In this document: positions 1-8,892 of the stretch, piece after piece | How positions within the stretch are numbered: the first letter of the stretch is position 1 | Layout: each line of letters starts with the position of its first letter | Translations under genes and position numbers: made by a program | Assembly: GCA_022560025.1 (NCBI GenBank) | Contig: JAFISE010000001.1 | Location: 620,001-684,000, forward strand | Direction of reading: 5' to 3' | Length of the DNA: 64,000 nt | DNA from: Stagonosporopsis chrysanthemi | Lineage: Eukaryota > Ascomycota > Dothideomycetes > Pleosporales > Didymellaceae | The notes under the pieces: generated by a model | Seen by the model: only the letters and a program-made list of their open reading frames with translations | Database searches by the model: none | What the model was told of the DNA's origin: nothing

Positions 1-1108
1 GCCTGGAGCAAATGAGGGCACCCGTCACCAAGATGATGCCGAAGCCACGTCGCGGTAAGGCTCACGGGCCCTACAGCAAGCCCAAGCGTAATGGCACCCC
101 TACTGGGCCCCAGGTTGGCGGCGCAAAAGACCGCCCTCGTAAGCCATCGCAGCAAGGACAAGGTGAGCGCACAAACAGCTCGCCCAAAGTCAACTTGCCA
201 AGCGCTTGGCCCACTCAAGCCCGTCCTGCTGTCCCACCTAAACGCGAATCGTGGGCACAGCGCGCTGCCGCTGCCCCGGTACACTAAAGCGATTGTCTGC
301 ACAAGTCAGAATCCGTAAGGTTCTTATCTTCCGGAGTACTTGGCGGCACTTTGCACCTCGTGGAAGTCGTTTCTTGAATTGAAAATCAACGGAATAATCA
401 GTCGTTATCGGGTTTCCGATACAATGCCCGCCCAACTGTGCAGGCTTGTCAGATTATGATATTACGGCGTGCACTCGGTTGTTTTGGAATACGCTGTTCT
501 CCAAACAGCTTGTCATTTGATTCTTACTTCACTTCACAGCAGTACATACTACGGCTCTTGGACCACAACACTTTGGTGGCACCAAAGTCGCTTCTCTGCG
601 ACCTTTCTTTCTGCCTTCATCTCTCATGAACTCGCCTATTCTGGCTACGGCGCAGGACGCGGATGTCATGATTGATGAATGTTACATGCGACATGCAGTG
701 GAATGCGGCTAGACACTTGTACTGCAAATAATACCGATGCAAACTCTTTATTCATGAATGTCTTGTGTCGTGATGTACACGCTATACTTGCCACCACGTC
801 GCCAACTCTCCACCCAAAGCCGATGACAACGTCAAGCAGCCGCTCAAAACTCTTTGAGCGTTCAAACTAATCAAATCCTCGTCTTTCAAAGCGACTTCGC
901 TGGGAGACCTTCCTCGACGATGCACTCCAGATGACAGATCCTGTCCGCTTTGCCAACCAGCCGGCAGAGCGTTTAGCTCATGATGTAATCGTCAGCCCCA
1001 AAACACCACACGCCTCACAGAACGCTGCGACCACTCAATTAAAAAAAAGCCATATATAAAGAACACACTTGACATAATCCAATTTACCCATCCCACGAGA
1101 AAAACAAA
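1..1108. other. Left-edge non-coding stretch with TATA box
   Basis: No supportable gene. A 91-codon basic, proline-rich open frame (12-287, plus) begins with ATG. It resembles no family I know and could be chance or the tail of something to the left. The last 60 bases hold an A-rich run and TATATAAA at 1053-1060, which serves the gene starting at 1109. Confidence 0.5.
1053..1060 (+). promoter_or_regulatory. TATA box of SRPBCC gene
   Basis: TATATAAA lies about 50 bases before the ATG at 1109, just after an A8 run. The spacing suits a TATA element with a short leader. Confidence 0.5.
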
Positions 1109-1848
1109 ATGCAATCCACATCCCCCCAAACCGCCAGCCCTTTCTCGCGCAGCTCGTCCTCGCAACAACCCAGCATCCTCTTCCCCCTGCACTTCACGCC
1201 AGGCAAAACCGACAACTTTGTCTCCAACGAAACAATCGCCTCCTCGCTCTCCGCAGCCGCCATCTGGGCCCTGCTCGCCGACCTCAGCAAATGGACAAGC
1301 TACTACAAGAACTGCGCCGCCATCACGCTGCCCGCCGGGGGCCCCGTGCTGCAAAAGGGCGCAGTGTTCGCGTTTTCCACGTTTGGGTTTGCGCCGCTGA
1401 CGTGCGTGGTTAAGGAGTGTGTGGTGCCGGAAGGGGGCAGGGAGGGGAGGTTGGCGTGGCAGAGTGAGGCGGAGGGGGGGTTGGAGATTTATCATGCGTG
1501 GGTTGTGCAGGAGCTGGAGGGGGGCAGGGTGAGGGTGTTGACGCAGGAGAGTCAGATTGGGGCGGTATGTGGTTCTGCTTCTCCCCCGGGGAGGTTTTTT
1601 TTTCCTTCTCTCTTTCCCAAACTATATCGCGCGCGCGAGGGTGCTGACGCAAAGACCAGGTCTTTAAGGAGTGGAGCGAGCAGAAACCGAATAAGATGCT
1701 CCTGGGTCATCAGGACTGGTTGGATGGCTTGGTGAGTAAAGCCCGTGGTGAGGAGATTGGGGAGACGAATCTAGAGCGGGTGGGGTTTCCTGTCAGGCAG
1801 CTTGATGAAGAGGAGGTCAGGAAGGCGGACGTGCAGATTGGTGTTTAG
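1109..1848 (+). CDS. SRPBCC (START-like) domain protein
   Basis: Two exons, 1109-1564 and 1660-1848, separated by a 95-bp GTATGT...CAG intron, give 214 residues. After a Ser/Gln-rich leader the protein shows the helix-grip pattern of small ligand-binding SRPBCC proteins: a helix ending in IWALLADLSKWTSYYKN, then strands with LQKGAVFAFSTFGF and, near the exon junction, VRVLTQESQIGA. The C-terminal helix (LLGHQDWLDGLVSKAR) completes the fold. Proteins of this type bind hydrophobic ligands; the ligand cannot be read from sequence. It converges with the minus-strand gene ending at 1860, only 11 bases away. The fold assignment is by pattern, not by search. Confidence 0.75.
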
Positions 1849-1859
1849 CAGCGATATGG

Positions 1860-2528
1860 CTAGTAGTGGCGCAGTGGTCCGGCGATGTATGCTGAGCCGT
1901 TGCTGTGGCCAGGAAATGCAACGTCGGCTCTGCGTCCGGTCATGTGTTGGTGTGTAGTAGGTACGCAGTTCTCTTTGAAGTCGTGTTCGAGTGATGGGAA
2001 GGATTGGTGATTGTCAGGTGACCCGTAGGGTTGGTCGTGGCAGTTATGGTGCCATGGCAATTGCTGATCTGGTATCTGTTGGAAGTACTGTGATGCCGGT
2101 ACCTGCGCCAGACCCCAGACGGGCATATGTGTGCAGAGAAAGTTAGTATCAGGCCCGGTAGAATAGACAAGATGCTGACTCTCCGGTTGACACTGAAGAT
2201 CAAATTGCGCATGCTGGTTTCGAAGTTGCTGGGACGCTGGCATCCATTCGAGAGTAGACTGTTCCAGATCGACTGTATGGGACCTTGAAGCATCTGCGTG
2301 CGACTGTTTGTGCGTGTCATTGGAAGGCACGACTCGTTCTGATTGAGTGTATATGGGTTGCCCAGTTTGATGCAATACATTGTTATGACCGTATGGTGTT
2401 TGCGTGCCCTGCACTGGGACCGCTTTTAGTGTCTGTGGGTTTGGAGACGATTCGTCTGGTGCAAGTGTCATAGCTGACGAAGTGCTCATGAGAGCTGCAA
2501 AGTCGAACAGGGAGTCGAGAGCGTTCAT
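1860..2528 (-). CDS. Gln/His-rich hypothetical protein
   Basis: A single open frame encodes about 222 residues from the ATG at 2528 (MNALDSLFDF...); another in-frame ATG lies at 2552. The protein is rich in Gln, His, Ser and Pro and has no recognisable domain. A hydrophobic/acidic start followed by a disordered Q-rich tail would fit a transcriptional regulator fragment, but there is no DNA-binding motif and no evident upstream exon. It could also be chance: the support is length and composition only. Confidence 0.4.
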   Translation of the reverse strand: MNALDSLFDFAALMSTSSAMTLAPDESSPNPQTLKAVPVQGTQTPYGHNNVLHQTGQPIYTQSERVVPSNDTHKQSHADASRSHTVDLEQSTLEWMPASQQLRNQHAQFDLQCQPESQHLVYSTGPDTNFLCTHMPVWGLAQVPASQYFQQIPDQQLPWHHNCHDQPYGSPDNHQSFPSLEHDFKENCVPTTHQHMTGRRADVAFPGHSNGSAYIAGPLRHY

Positions 2529-2821
2529 CGTTGTAGTCACGTAAAGGGGCATGCAACAAAAAAGATTGGTTTCCAAAGATGCCGAGAAGTGCGAGCCCGA
2601 GCACGGTTTGATTTTAAGGCCATCATCGAATCAGTGATACAGTGCTGTAGCGTACATGACGGATGTAACAGAACACCATTGAAGTCTACGCCTACCGCCG
2701 ACTGCTTAGTCGGGTACATCATGAATGAGCACTGTCTCGAAAAGGGACACCAGCCCTCAATCACCTGCATATGACCTATTGTGAAGCCTTTAGTGCAGAC
2801 GATCGCGCAGCCTTACCCACT

Positions 2822-5493
2822 CTAACCACCTAGCGCGTCCAGCTTTTGCCTAAACTCATTCTCGATGAACGCTAGCTGGCTCTTTGTACTACCCATGCTC
2901 GCCATCAAGTAGATAACATTACCAAGGATGCGGGAGTGGATCTGGACCTTACCGTGATCGAAGAGAAGGGCGTCGCGAAGTCCTACGGCTGCGGATGAGG
3001 TATAGCCTGCAAATGTTACCATCGAATCGGATAAATATTAACAAAGAGCGTTGACCTACCAGCGCCTGACTTGTCCTTCAGTGACACAGCCAGGACAGAA
3101 CCGAGAGCATTGACATGCTCGACGCGATTATGCTGTGAGAGATCAAGCACGAACTCTTTCGTCCAGAAGCTCCAGAGCCGAGTGTTTCCGTCATTCTTCT
3201 GAATCCCCATCGACCAAGGCTGCTCTTTCCTCTCTTGTCGGGTTGGGACAACCTTGGACCGAGCATCTTTCCAATTGTTTCTAAACTGATACCACTTGCT
3301 TCCGTAAGAGTAGCTATCCATGATGTTCAGACTCACGTTGGCGACGTGGCACCCGATGGGATGCGCAGTGTAGCTGTGGCCATGTAGGAGAGCCTCGGAC
3401 TTCTCGTCGCCCCAGAAGGCTTGGAAGATCGAGTCGCTGGCCGCAGTAATCGAAAGTGGTAGAAGACCGCCTGTAAGCAGCTTGGCATGAACGGATATGT
3501 CGGGATGTACGTCGAGATACGATGCAGATGAGAATCGCCCGAGACGGTACAGGCCAGTGAAGACTTCGTCGAACATGACAGGTAACCCAGTCCATGAGTT
3601 CTCGCCCTCAATCCCTTGGGGCGCAGATCCGGACGGATCGAAATCAAAACGACGCACAACGCGTGCAAGGCTCTTCTGGAACAAGGGATCCACGAAGATC
3701 ATTCCACCAGCGCCGAGAATGACTGGCTCCATCACAAGCGCACCAAACTTTCTGCCCTCCTTCTTCACGAGTCTGTCCAGGGTCTTCTCGATGTATGCTT
3801 CGTAACGCGGTGAATGTCCTCTGGCGTTCAAGTCGAAGATATCGTCCTGTTCAGCGAACTGCTGAGCAGGTCCAAACTCTTCTTCCATCCCTGCAGGCGG
3901 CTCAACGACCCATTGGCCATCCTTCAGCTTAAAAGTTGGATAATCGAACCAGTAGCCACGGCCTCGATACCAGTCGACTTTCTCGTTGAAGACGCACGGT
4001 TCAGATGCATCCATCGCGCCAATAGTGTCACCGTGGTAGCTGCCCTTCAGGCCCAGAACCCCAATGGCCTCCTTGGAGCCATCCCAGCCGTAGTGCTTGC
4101 AGGCTGCACGTACACCCATCTTGATACCGACTTCAGTTGCCGTGCTCCCGTCATCGGTGTAGAAAACTTTTTTCAGACGAGGATTATCCAGTCCCTTCAG
4201 CAGATGCTCAGCAAGCTTAAGCGCAGGCTCATGTGTTGCCCCCGCAAACATGATATGTCCGTAACGGCCTGCTGCATATGCTGCCTGAAGGGCGAGCTGA
4301 GGATTACCGTGTCCCAGACCTGTGTGAACTGTTAGAAGAAGTCATGGCCGAATTGTTCTCTTTGTATTACCTTGTGTCCACCAACTTGCAGATCCATCAA
4401 ACGCGGGATACAACATGTTGAGGGAGTCATCGAGCTCACCATTCTCCTCTGATCTGGAAGTTCGTTTGACTTGGAAATAGTCGCCGTGTGCTGAATCGAA
4501 GACAAGGACATCATCGGCCTTCTCGACGTGTTTATGTTGTGTGAATGGATGCCAGATCGTCTCGAACGTCCGCGACGCCATGCTGTCTATGTTCTCGATC
4601 CGCTTGCGGTGTTGATCGATCACACGGCCCAGAACAAGCTCCATACCTTTGTCCCTGCTAACTTGGGTGTAGTACTGCTTCATTAGAGCTTGCTCCTCGC
4701 CCTTATCCTTGCTCTCAAGGTCTTCAGGAATCCAAGGTATGCTGTAAACGGGAATTGCCAACTTGTCTTTGAAGTATTTTGCCAAGTACTCTCCATTCTG
4801 GTACTGGCTCTGATCATCAAAACAGATTACAGCATCGATGTCGTAGCCTCTCGAGATGAGCGACTCGGCAGCTGAGATGGTTGATCCTATACCGCCCAGC
4901 TTGTGATCACCGACAAGAATTACAGGCAGTCGTAGTGATCGGTAGATATCCGCTTGCGGTGTTCCCGACGGCCCTGGACTTAGGACTCCACCGGCAGTTT
5001 CGACAATGGCGAAGCCCCAGTCATCCGATTTGTGGTGAATTGCATATGCACTGTCCCGAAGCTGCTGATGGACACGGTGGTTGATGAAACTATCATTGGG
5101 CTGGCATCGTTAGACGGTCACGTAAAGCGTGTCAGGCGATGTCTCTTACAATTTCTTTGGAGTCTTGAGCTGCTATGTGAGGACTGACGGCCTTCTTGTA
5201 TTGGAACAGCGTCGACACACTATGACCCGTGTACTTCTTCACGTAGCTGGTCGAGGTCAGATGAACGGGTACAACACTAGGTATTTTCCGTGAGCTGACC
5301 TGTCATCTCGATCGCCTGAAGGCCCTGTCGAGACAGGTTTTATGTACTGAACCTGGAATTTCTTCCCCTTCGATCCATACTTGATGCGCAAGCCAAGGAG
5401 AGTAGAGAACACGGTCTTCCCAACATCAGTGTTAGCACCGTAGATCTGCAGCGCAATGTATTTCTTCCATAACCCTGCGGGTACTCTCGACAT
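2822..5493 (-). CDS. bioDA: Bifunctional dethiobiotin synthetase / DAPA aminotransferase
   Basis: Five exons on the minus strand (5493-5300, 5246-5150, 5100-4371, 4319-3060, 3006-2822), with four introns of 49-53 bp, encode 821 residues. The N-terminal half is dethiobiotin synthetase: P-loop GANTDVGKT at residues 19-27, then VETAGGVLSPGPSG. The C-terminal half is the PLP-dependent 7,8-diaminopelargonic acid aminotransferase: WHPFTQH, DDGSTATEVGIKM, the FDEVFTG aspartate region and the probable Schiff-base lysine in HAKLLTGG. The fusion (Arabidopsis BIO3-BIO1, Aspergillus BioDA) performs steps two and three from KAPA to dethiobiotin. It is divergent from bioF and shares a promoter with it. The start is the first ATG in frame, but the frame stays open upstream to about 5766 without an ATG (see findings). 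Confidence 0.95.
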
Positions 5494-5893
5494 TCTCGTG
5501 ACGCGAGAATAAAGCACGGTGCGATCGATGCAGGACCACGATGGTTGTTGATCAAGGTACCGAGGGTGCGACGCTGATTTGGGATTCGTAGGAATGTCTA
5601 GAGCGGAACAGGACAAGCCCCGCTTCGATCCCGTTCCTGCATAGGACCTGCATACAAATCGCGACTCAACCGATTTCGGACAGTAGCGGTTACTCGAGGC
5701 CTTGGAGAGGGAGAATTGACTCAACGAATGTGTCACATTCCCCGCTTTACGTCTGACAATTGCCTCTTAGGATTGTGGGTCAAGCAGTGCTCTTGCTCTC
5801 ATTGCGGAGCAAGCCCCGCTAGCCGCTTAGTAGGAATCAACATCTGGACACAGCCGTGGGTTCTTGACCTCGGTGATCACGACGGAGAAAGAG
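5494..5893. promoter_or_regulatory. Bidirectional bioDA/bioF promoter region
   Basis: These 400 bases separate the divergent start codons of bioDA (5493, minus) and bioF (5894, plus), so both probably draw on the same control region. CAAGCCCCGCT occurs twice in the same orientation, at 5614-5624 and 5810-5820. No clear TATA box is seen. The minus strand is open in the bioDA frame for about 90 codons of this region. Confidence 0.6.
5614..5820. repeat. 11-bp direct repeat in biotin promoter
   Basis: CAAGCCCCGCT is found at 5614-5624 and again at 5810-5820. The spacing is 196 bp. The two copies sit near opposite ends of the shared promoter and could be binding sites for one regulator, or a coincidence. 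Confidence 0.35.
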
Positions 5894-7216
5894 ATGGACG
5901 ATACAGGCGAGCGAGGGCCACTCAATGTCAGATTGCAGTACTTGCTTGACAGACGGCGGAAGAATTCGACGCTCCGCACCTTGACTCTCCCCAAGTCTGA
6001 CCAGATCGACTTCTCAAGCAATGATTTCCTCTCCCTGTCCACGAATACTCGACTAAAGGATGCCTTCGTTGCCGAGATCAACAAAGCGCAATTACCGCTC
6101 GGCAGTGGTGGATCTCGACTTCTGGACGGCAATTCAGCCTATGCCGAAGCATTAGAACACGACATTGCGGAGTTTCATGGTGCTGAAGCGGGACTACTCT
6201 GGAACAGCGGCTTCGATGCGAATGCTGGCTTCTTCTCGTGTGTACCGCAGCCGGGAGATGTGATAGTCTTCGACGAATTGGTACATGCGAGTGTGCACGA
6301 TGGAATGCGGCTTTCCAGAGCCGCACAAACGGTGCCATTTGTACACAATTCGGTAGCAGATCTTCGAAGAGTGCTGCAGGAGGTTGCTCAACTGCCGAAA
6401 GCGTGCAATATATTTGTTGCTGTGGAGTCAATTTACAGTATGGATGGAGACGTTGCACCCTTGCAGCAGATCGTCGAGACCGTGGCTGAGATCTTGGGGG
6501 AGGGAAGAGGATACGTCGTGGTCGACGAAGCACATTCGACCGGTGTGCTCGGTTTCGAGGGAAGAGGTCTTGTGTGCGAACTCGGCCTCGAGAAAAGGAT
6601 CTTTGCACGGTTGCATACGTTTGGGAAAGCATTGGCTGCTAATGGAGGTATGTTCTGGAGTCGTACTTTTGGTGAAGACATTCAAGCTGATGATATTCCA
6701 GCCATTCTCCTTGGCTCCCACACCCTCCGTCATTATCTGGTCAACTACGCTCGTCCCCTAATCTACACAACGTTCTTGTCCTATCCATCCCTGGCGCTCA
6801 TACGATCTTCCTACGAAATGCTCTGGTCTGGAGTCACTGCACCTCTGCAGTCACATCTACATCAATTGACGGAGTTTCTCTTCAAGGCTATGCAACAACT
6901 ACAGATCAACTCCGCGGCAACAAGAAGTCTATTACGCATACCGAGTGCTTGTCCACAATCACCAATCTTTGCAGTGCAGCTGCAGCGTCCACGAGATCTA
7001 GCCAGATATCTTCAGGAGAGTGGCATGATGGTCAGAGCCGTGGTGTCACCAACAGTACCGCTCGGTACAGAAAGAGTCAGAGTTTGCCTGCATGCTGGTA
7101 ACACAGTAGAACAGGTCAGGAACCTAGTCGAAGCATTACAAAGATGGTGTGAAACTTGTTCGAATGGAACAGGCGGGGAAGAGCGAGCAGTAGAAAAACA
7201 AAGAGCTCGTCTGTAG
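5894..7216 (+). CDS. bioF: 8-amino-7-oxononanoate (KAPA) synthase
   Basis: PLP enzyme of the alpha-oxoamine synthase family, condensing pimeloyl-CoA with alanine. Motifs seen: NDFLSLS, GSGGSRLLDGN, DEAHSTGVLG and the Schiff-base lysine in HTFGKALAANG. The start is the ATG at 5894. A 54-bp intron at 6648-6701 (GTATGT...CCAG) is a multiple of three and stop-free, so the unspliced frame also reads through. Removing it restores KALAANGAILLGSHT, so I take the 422-residue spliced form as real. The protein ends in ARL-stop, a type-1 peroxisomal targeting signal, in line with the peroxisomal location of BioF reported in Aspergillus and Arabidopsis. It sits between bioDA (divergent) and bioB (convergent, 50 bp apart). 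Confidence 0.95.
   Translation: MDDTGERGPLNVRLQYLLDRRRKNSTLRTLTLPKSDQIDFSSNDFLSLSTNTRLKDAFVAEINKAQLPLGSGGSRLLDGNSAYAEALEHDIAEFHGAEAGLLWNSGFDANAGFFSCVPQPGDVIVFDELVHASVHDGMRLSRAAQTVPFVHNSVADLRRVLQEVAQLPKACNIFVAVESIYSMDGDVAPLQQIVETVAEILGEGRGYVVVDEAHSTGVLGFEGRGLVCELGLEKRIFARLHTFGKALAANGGMFWSRTFGEDIQADDIPAILLGSHTLRHYLVNYARPLIYTTFLSYPSLALIRSSYEMLWSGVTAPLQSHLHQLTEFLFKAMQQLQINSAATRSLLRIPSACPQSPIFAVQLQRPRDLARYLQESGMMVRAVVSPTVPLGTERVRVCLHAGNTVEQVRNLVEALQRWCETCSNGTGGEERAVEKQRARL
6648..6701 (+). other. Stop-free 54-bp intron in bioF
   Basis: It starts GTATGT and ends TTCCAG. Its length is divisible by three and it has no stop in frame. Retention would insert 18 residues just after the PLP-lysine segment. 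Confidence 0.8.
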
Positions 7217-7266
7217 TATATATCATATCTTTCAACTTTATGAGCTTCAAAACTAGAGATGTAATT

Positions 7267-8530
7267 TTATGCAGTGATTGAAGCCTGCTCTACCTCCTTG
7301 ACTGCCTCGACAACAACATTCTCGGCCTTGCGCACCTCTCCGATAGTCTCCTCCATCGCCATTGGCCTCAAGCCCCAACGCGCGAACATGGCTTTATCCT
7401 CCTCCCAGCCGTTGCAAGCAGTGGTAAGCATCTTCTCGCCAGTAAAGACAGCATTGGCACCAGCCTGGAAGCACATGATCTGCTTCTCCTCGCGCATGGT
7501 GTGGCGACCAGCCGCAAGACGAATGATTGTCTTTGGCATGACCAGGCGTGCAGTGGCAATAGTACGGAGAATTGCATCGAAAGAAACTGACTGAGTCTCA
7601 CCCAGAGGTGTGCCCTTGATCGGAACCAGCGCGTTGACAGGGAAAGACTCAGGATGCGCAGGTAGTGTGGAGACAGTGTAGATCAGGCCAACGTGGTCCT
7701 TAGCCTTCTCACCAAGGCCGAGAATACCGCCTGTGCAGACGTGGATTCCAGCTTCTTGGACGTTTTGAATGGTCTTAAGGCGCTCGTCGTATGTTCGTGT
7801 AGTGATGACGCTAGGATAGTGCTCACGACTAGTGTCGACGTTGTGGTTGTAGGCAGTCAAGCCAGCCTCTTTCAGCTCTTTCGCTTGCTCAGCGTCGACC
7901 ATGCCGAGCGTCACGCAGGCCTCCATACCCAACTCTCTGACACCCGTGATCATAGCCTTGATGTTCTTCAAGTTGGTCTTGCGTCCCCTCATGTCACGCC
8001 ATGCAGCACCCATACAGAACCTAGAGCTACCATTCTCTTTGGCGACACGAGCAGCCTCAAGAACAGAGTCAACAGATGAGAGCTTTGTAGCCTTCAAGCC
8101 TGTGTCGTATCTGCTGGACTGGGCGCAGTAAGAGCAGTCTTCACTACAGCCACCAGTCTTGATGTTCATCAGGGTGCACATCTGAATCGCAGCTGGGTCA
8201 TGGAAGCGCTGGTGTACTGAGGCCTGGGAAGCCGAGAATCAGAACGGTCTTTAACGCATACTATTTAATACTTACCGCTGCATAGGTCAATCTAATCAGT
8301 GGAGTATTGTAGATTTCTGCGATTTCCTCTCGTGTCCAGTTCGTCCGAGGCCCAGTGGCATTCACAGCATCTTCGTAAACCGACGATTTCCGGGTTGCCG
8401 GAGGGGTAACTTGTTGGGTTTTGGGGTCAATGGGAGTGTCCAGCACGGTGCTGAATGGACGAATGAATTGTGTTGTACGAGCAGAGTTCAGAACAAAGCC
8501 AATTGGCCTTACAAGTGTTCTCTGTGCCAT
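7267..8530 (-). CDS. bioB: Biotin synthase
   Basis: Two exons (8530-8276 and 8223-7267) around a 52-bp intron give 403 residues. It is a radical-SAM enzyme inserting sulfur into dethiobiotin. The [4Fe-4S] motif CxxxCxxC is seen in GGCSEDCSYCAQS; further family blocks are RFCMGAAWR, CVTLGM, the YNHNVDTSREHYP stretch and IIRLAAGRHTMRE. The arginine- and hydroxyl-rich N-terminus (MAQRTLVRPIGFVLNSARTT) looks like a mitochondrial presequence, matching the usual site of this Fe-S enzyme. It converges with bioF and is divergent from the GCP4 gene. With bioDA and bioF it completes pimeloyl-CoA to biotin. Confidence 0.96.
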
Positions 8531-8892
8531 TATGAAGCTCCAAAGCGTTTGTGAAAGGTACTTGCGGGACAGTCAACAGATGCCCCTCGGTCGACTGGTC
8601 GCACGATGAACAAGGATCCGCGGAGCTTAATCAGCGCGCGTCTCATTGGTGGGTAGTTTGAGGCTATGGGGCATCCCCTCGTTGACTAGGCCAGACTGTT
8701 CACTAGGCCAGACCGCGTCGTCCGCAAGACTAACTACATCCAACCAACAATTCACGCAAGCAATGTGCGCAACGCGACGCGACCTCACATGTGTCGCTTC
8801 GAGCTATTAAGTTTGCTCATCGTCTTCGTCCAGCGTCTCACAGTGCGGAGCCGCCGCAAACAGGCTCCGACAACGGCGATCCCGCCGCTGCC
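8531..8892. promoter_or_regulatory. Intergenic promoter region, bioB/GCP4
   Basis: Divergent 362-bp spacer. It contains two copies of ACTAGGCCAGAC at 8685-8696 and 8702-8713, on the same strand with a 17-bp period. No TATA box is obvious. Confidence 0.5.
8685..8713. repeat. Tandem 12-bp repeat
   Basis: ACTAGGCCAGAC occurs twice, 17 bp start to start, exactly repeated. It lies in the divergent promoter between bioB and the GCP4 gene. Confidence 0.6.

Noticed and set aside
12..287. 91-codon basic frame at the left edge
   Set aside because: No motif, no splice partner visible, and the window edge prevents judgement.
8791..8892. Upstream ATG for GCP4
   Set aside because: MLHEILLSLSGHP at 8893 is the conserved GCP4 N-terminus.
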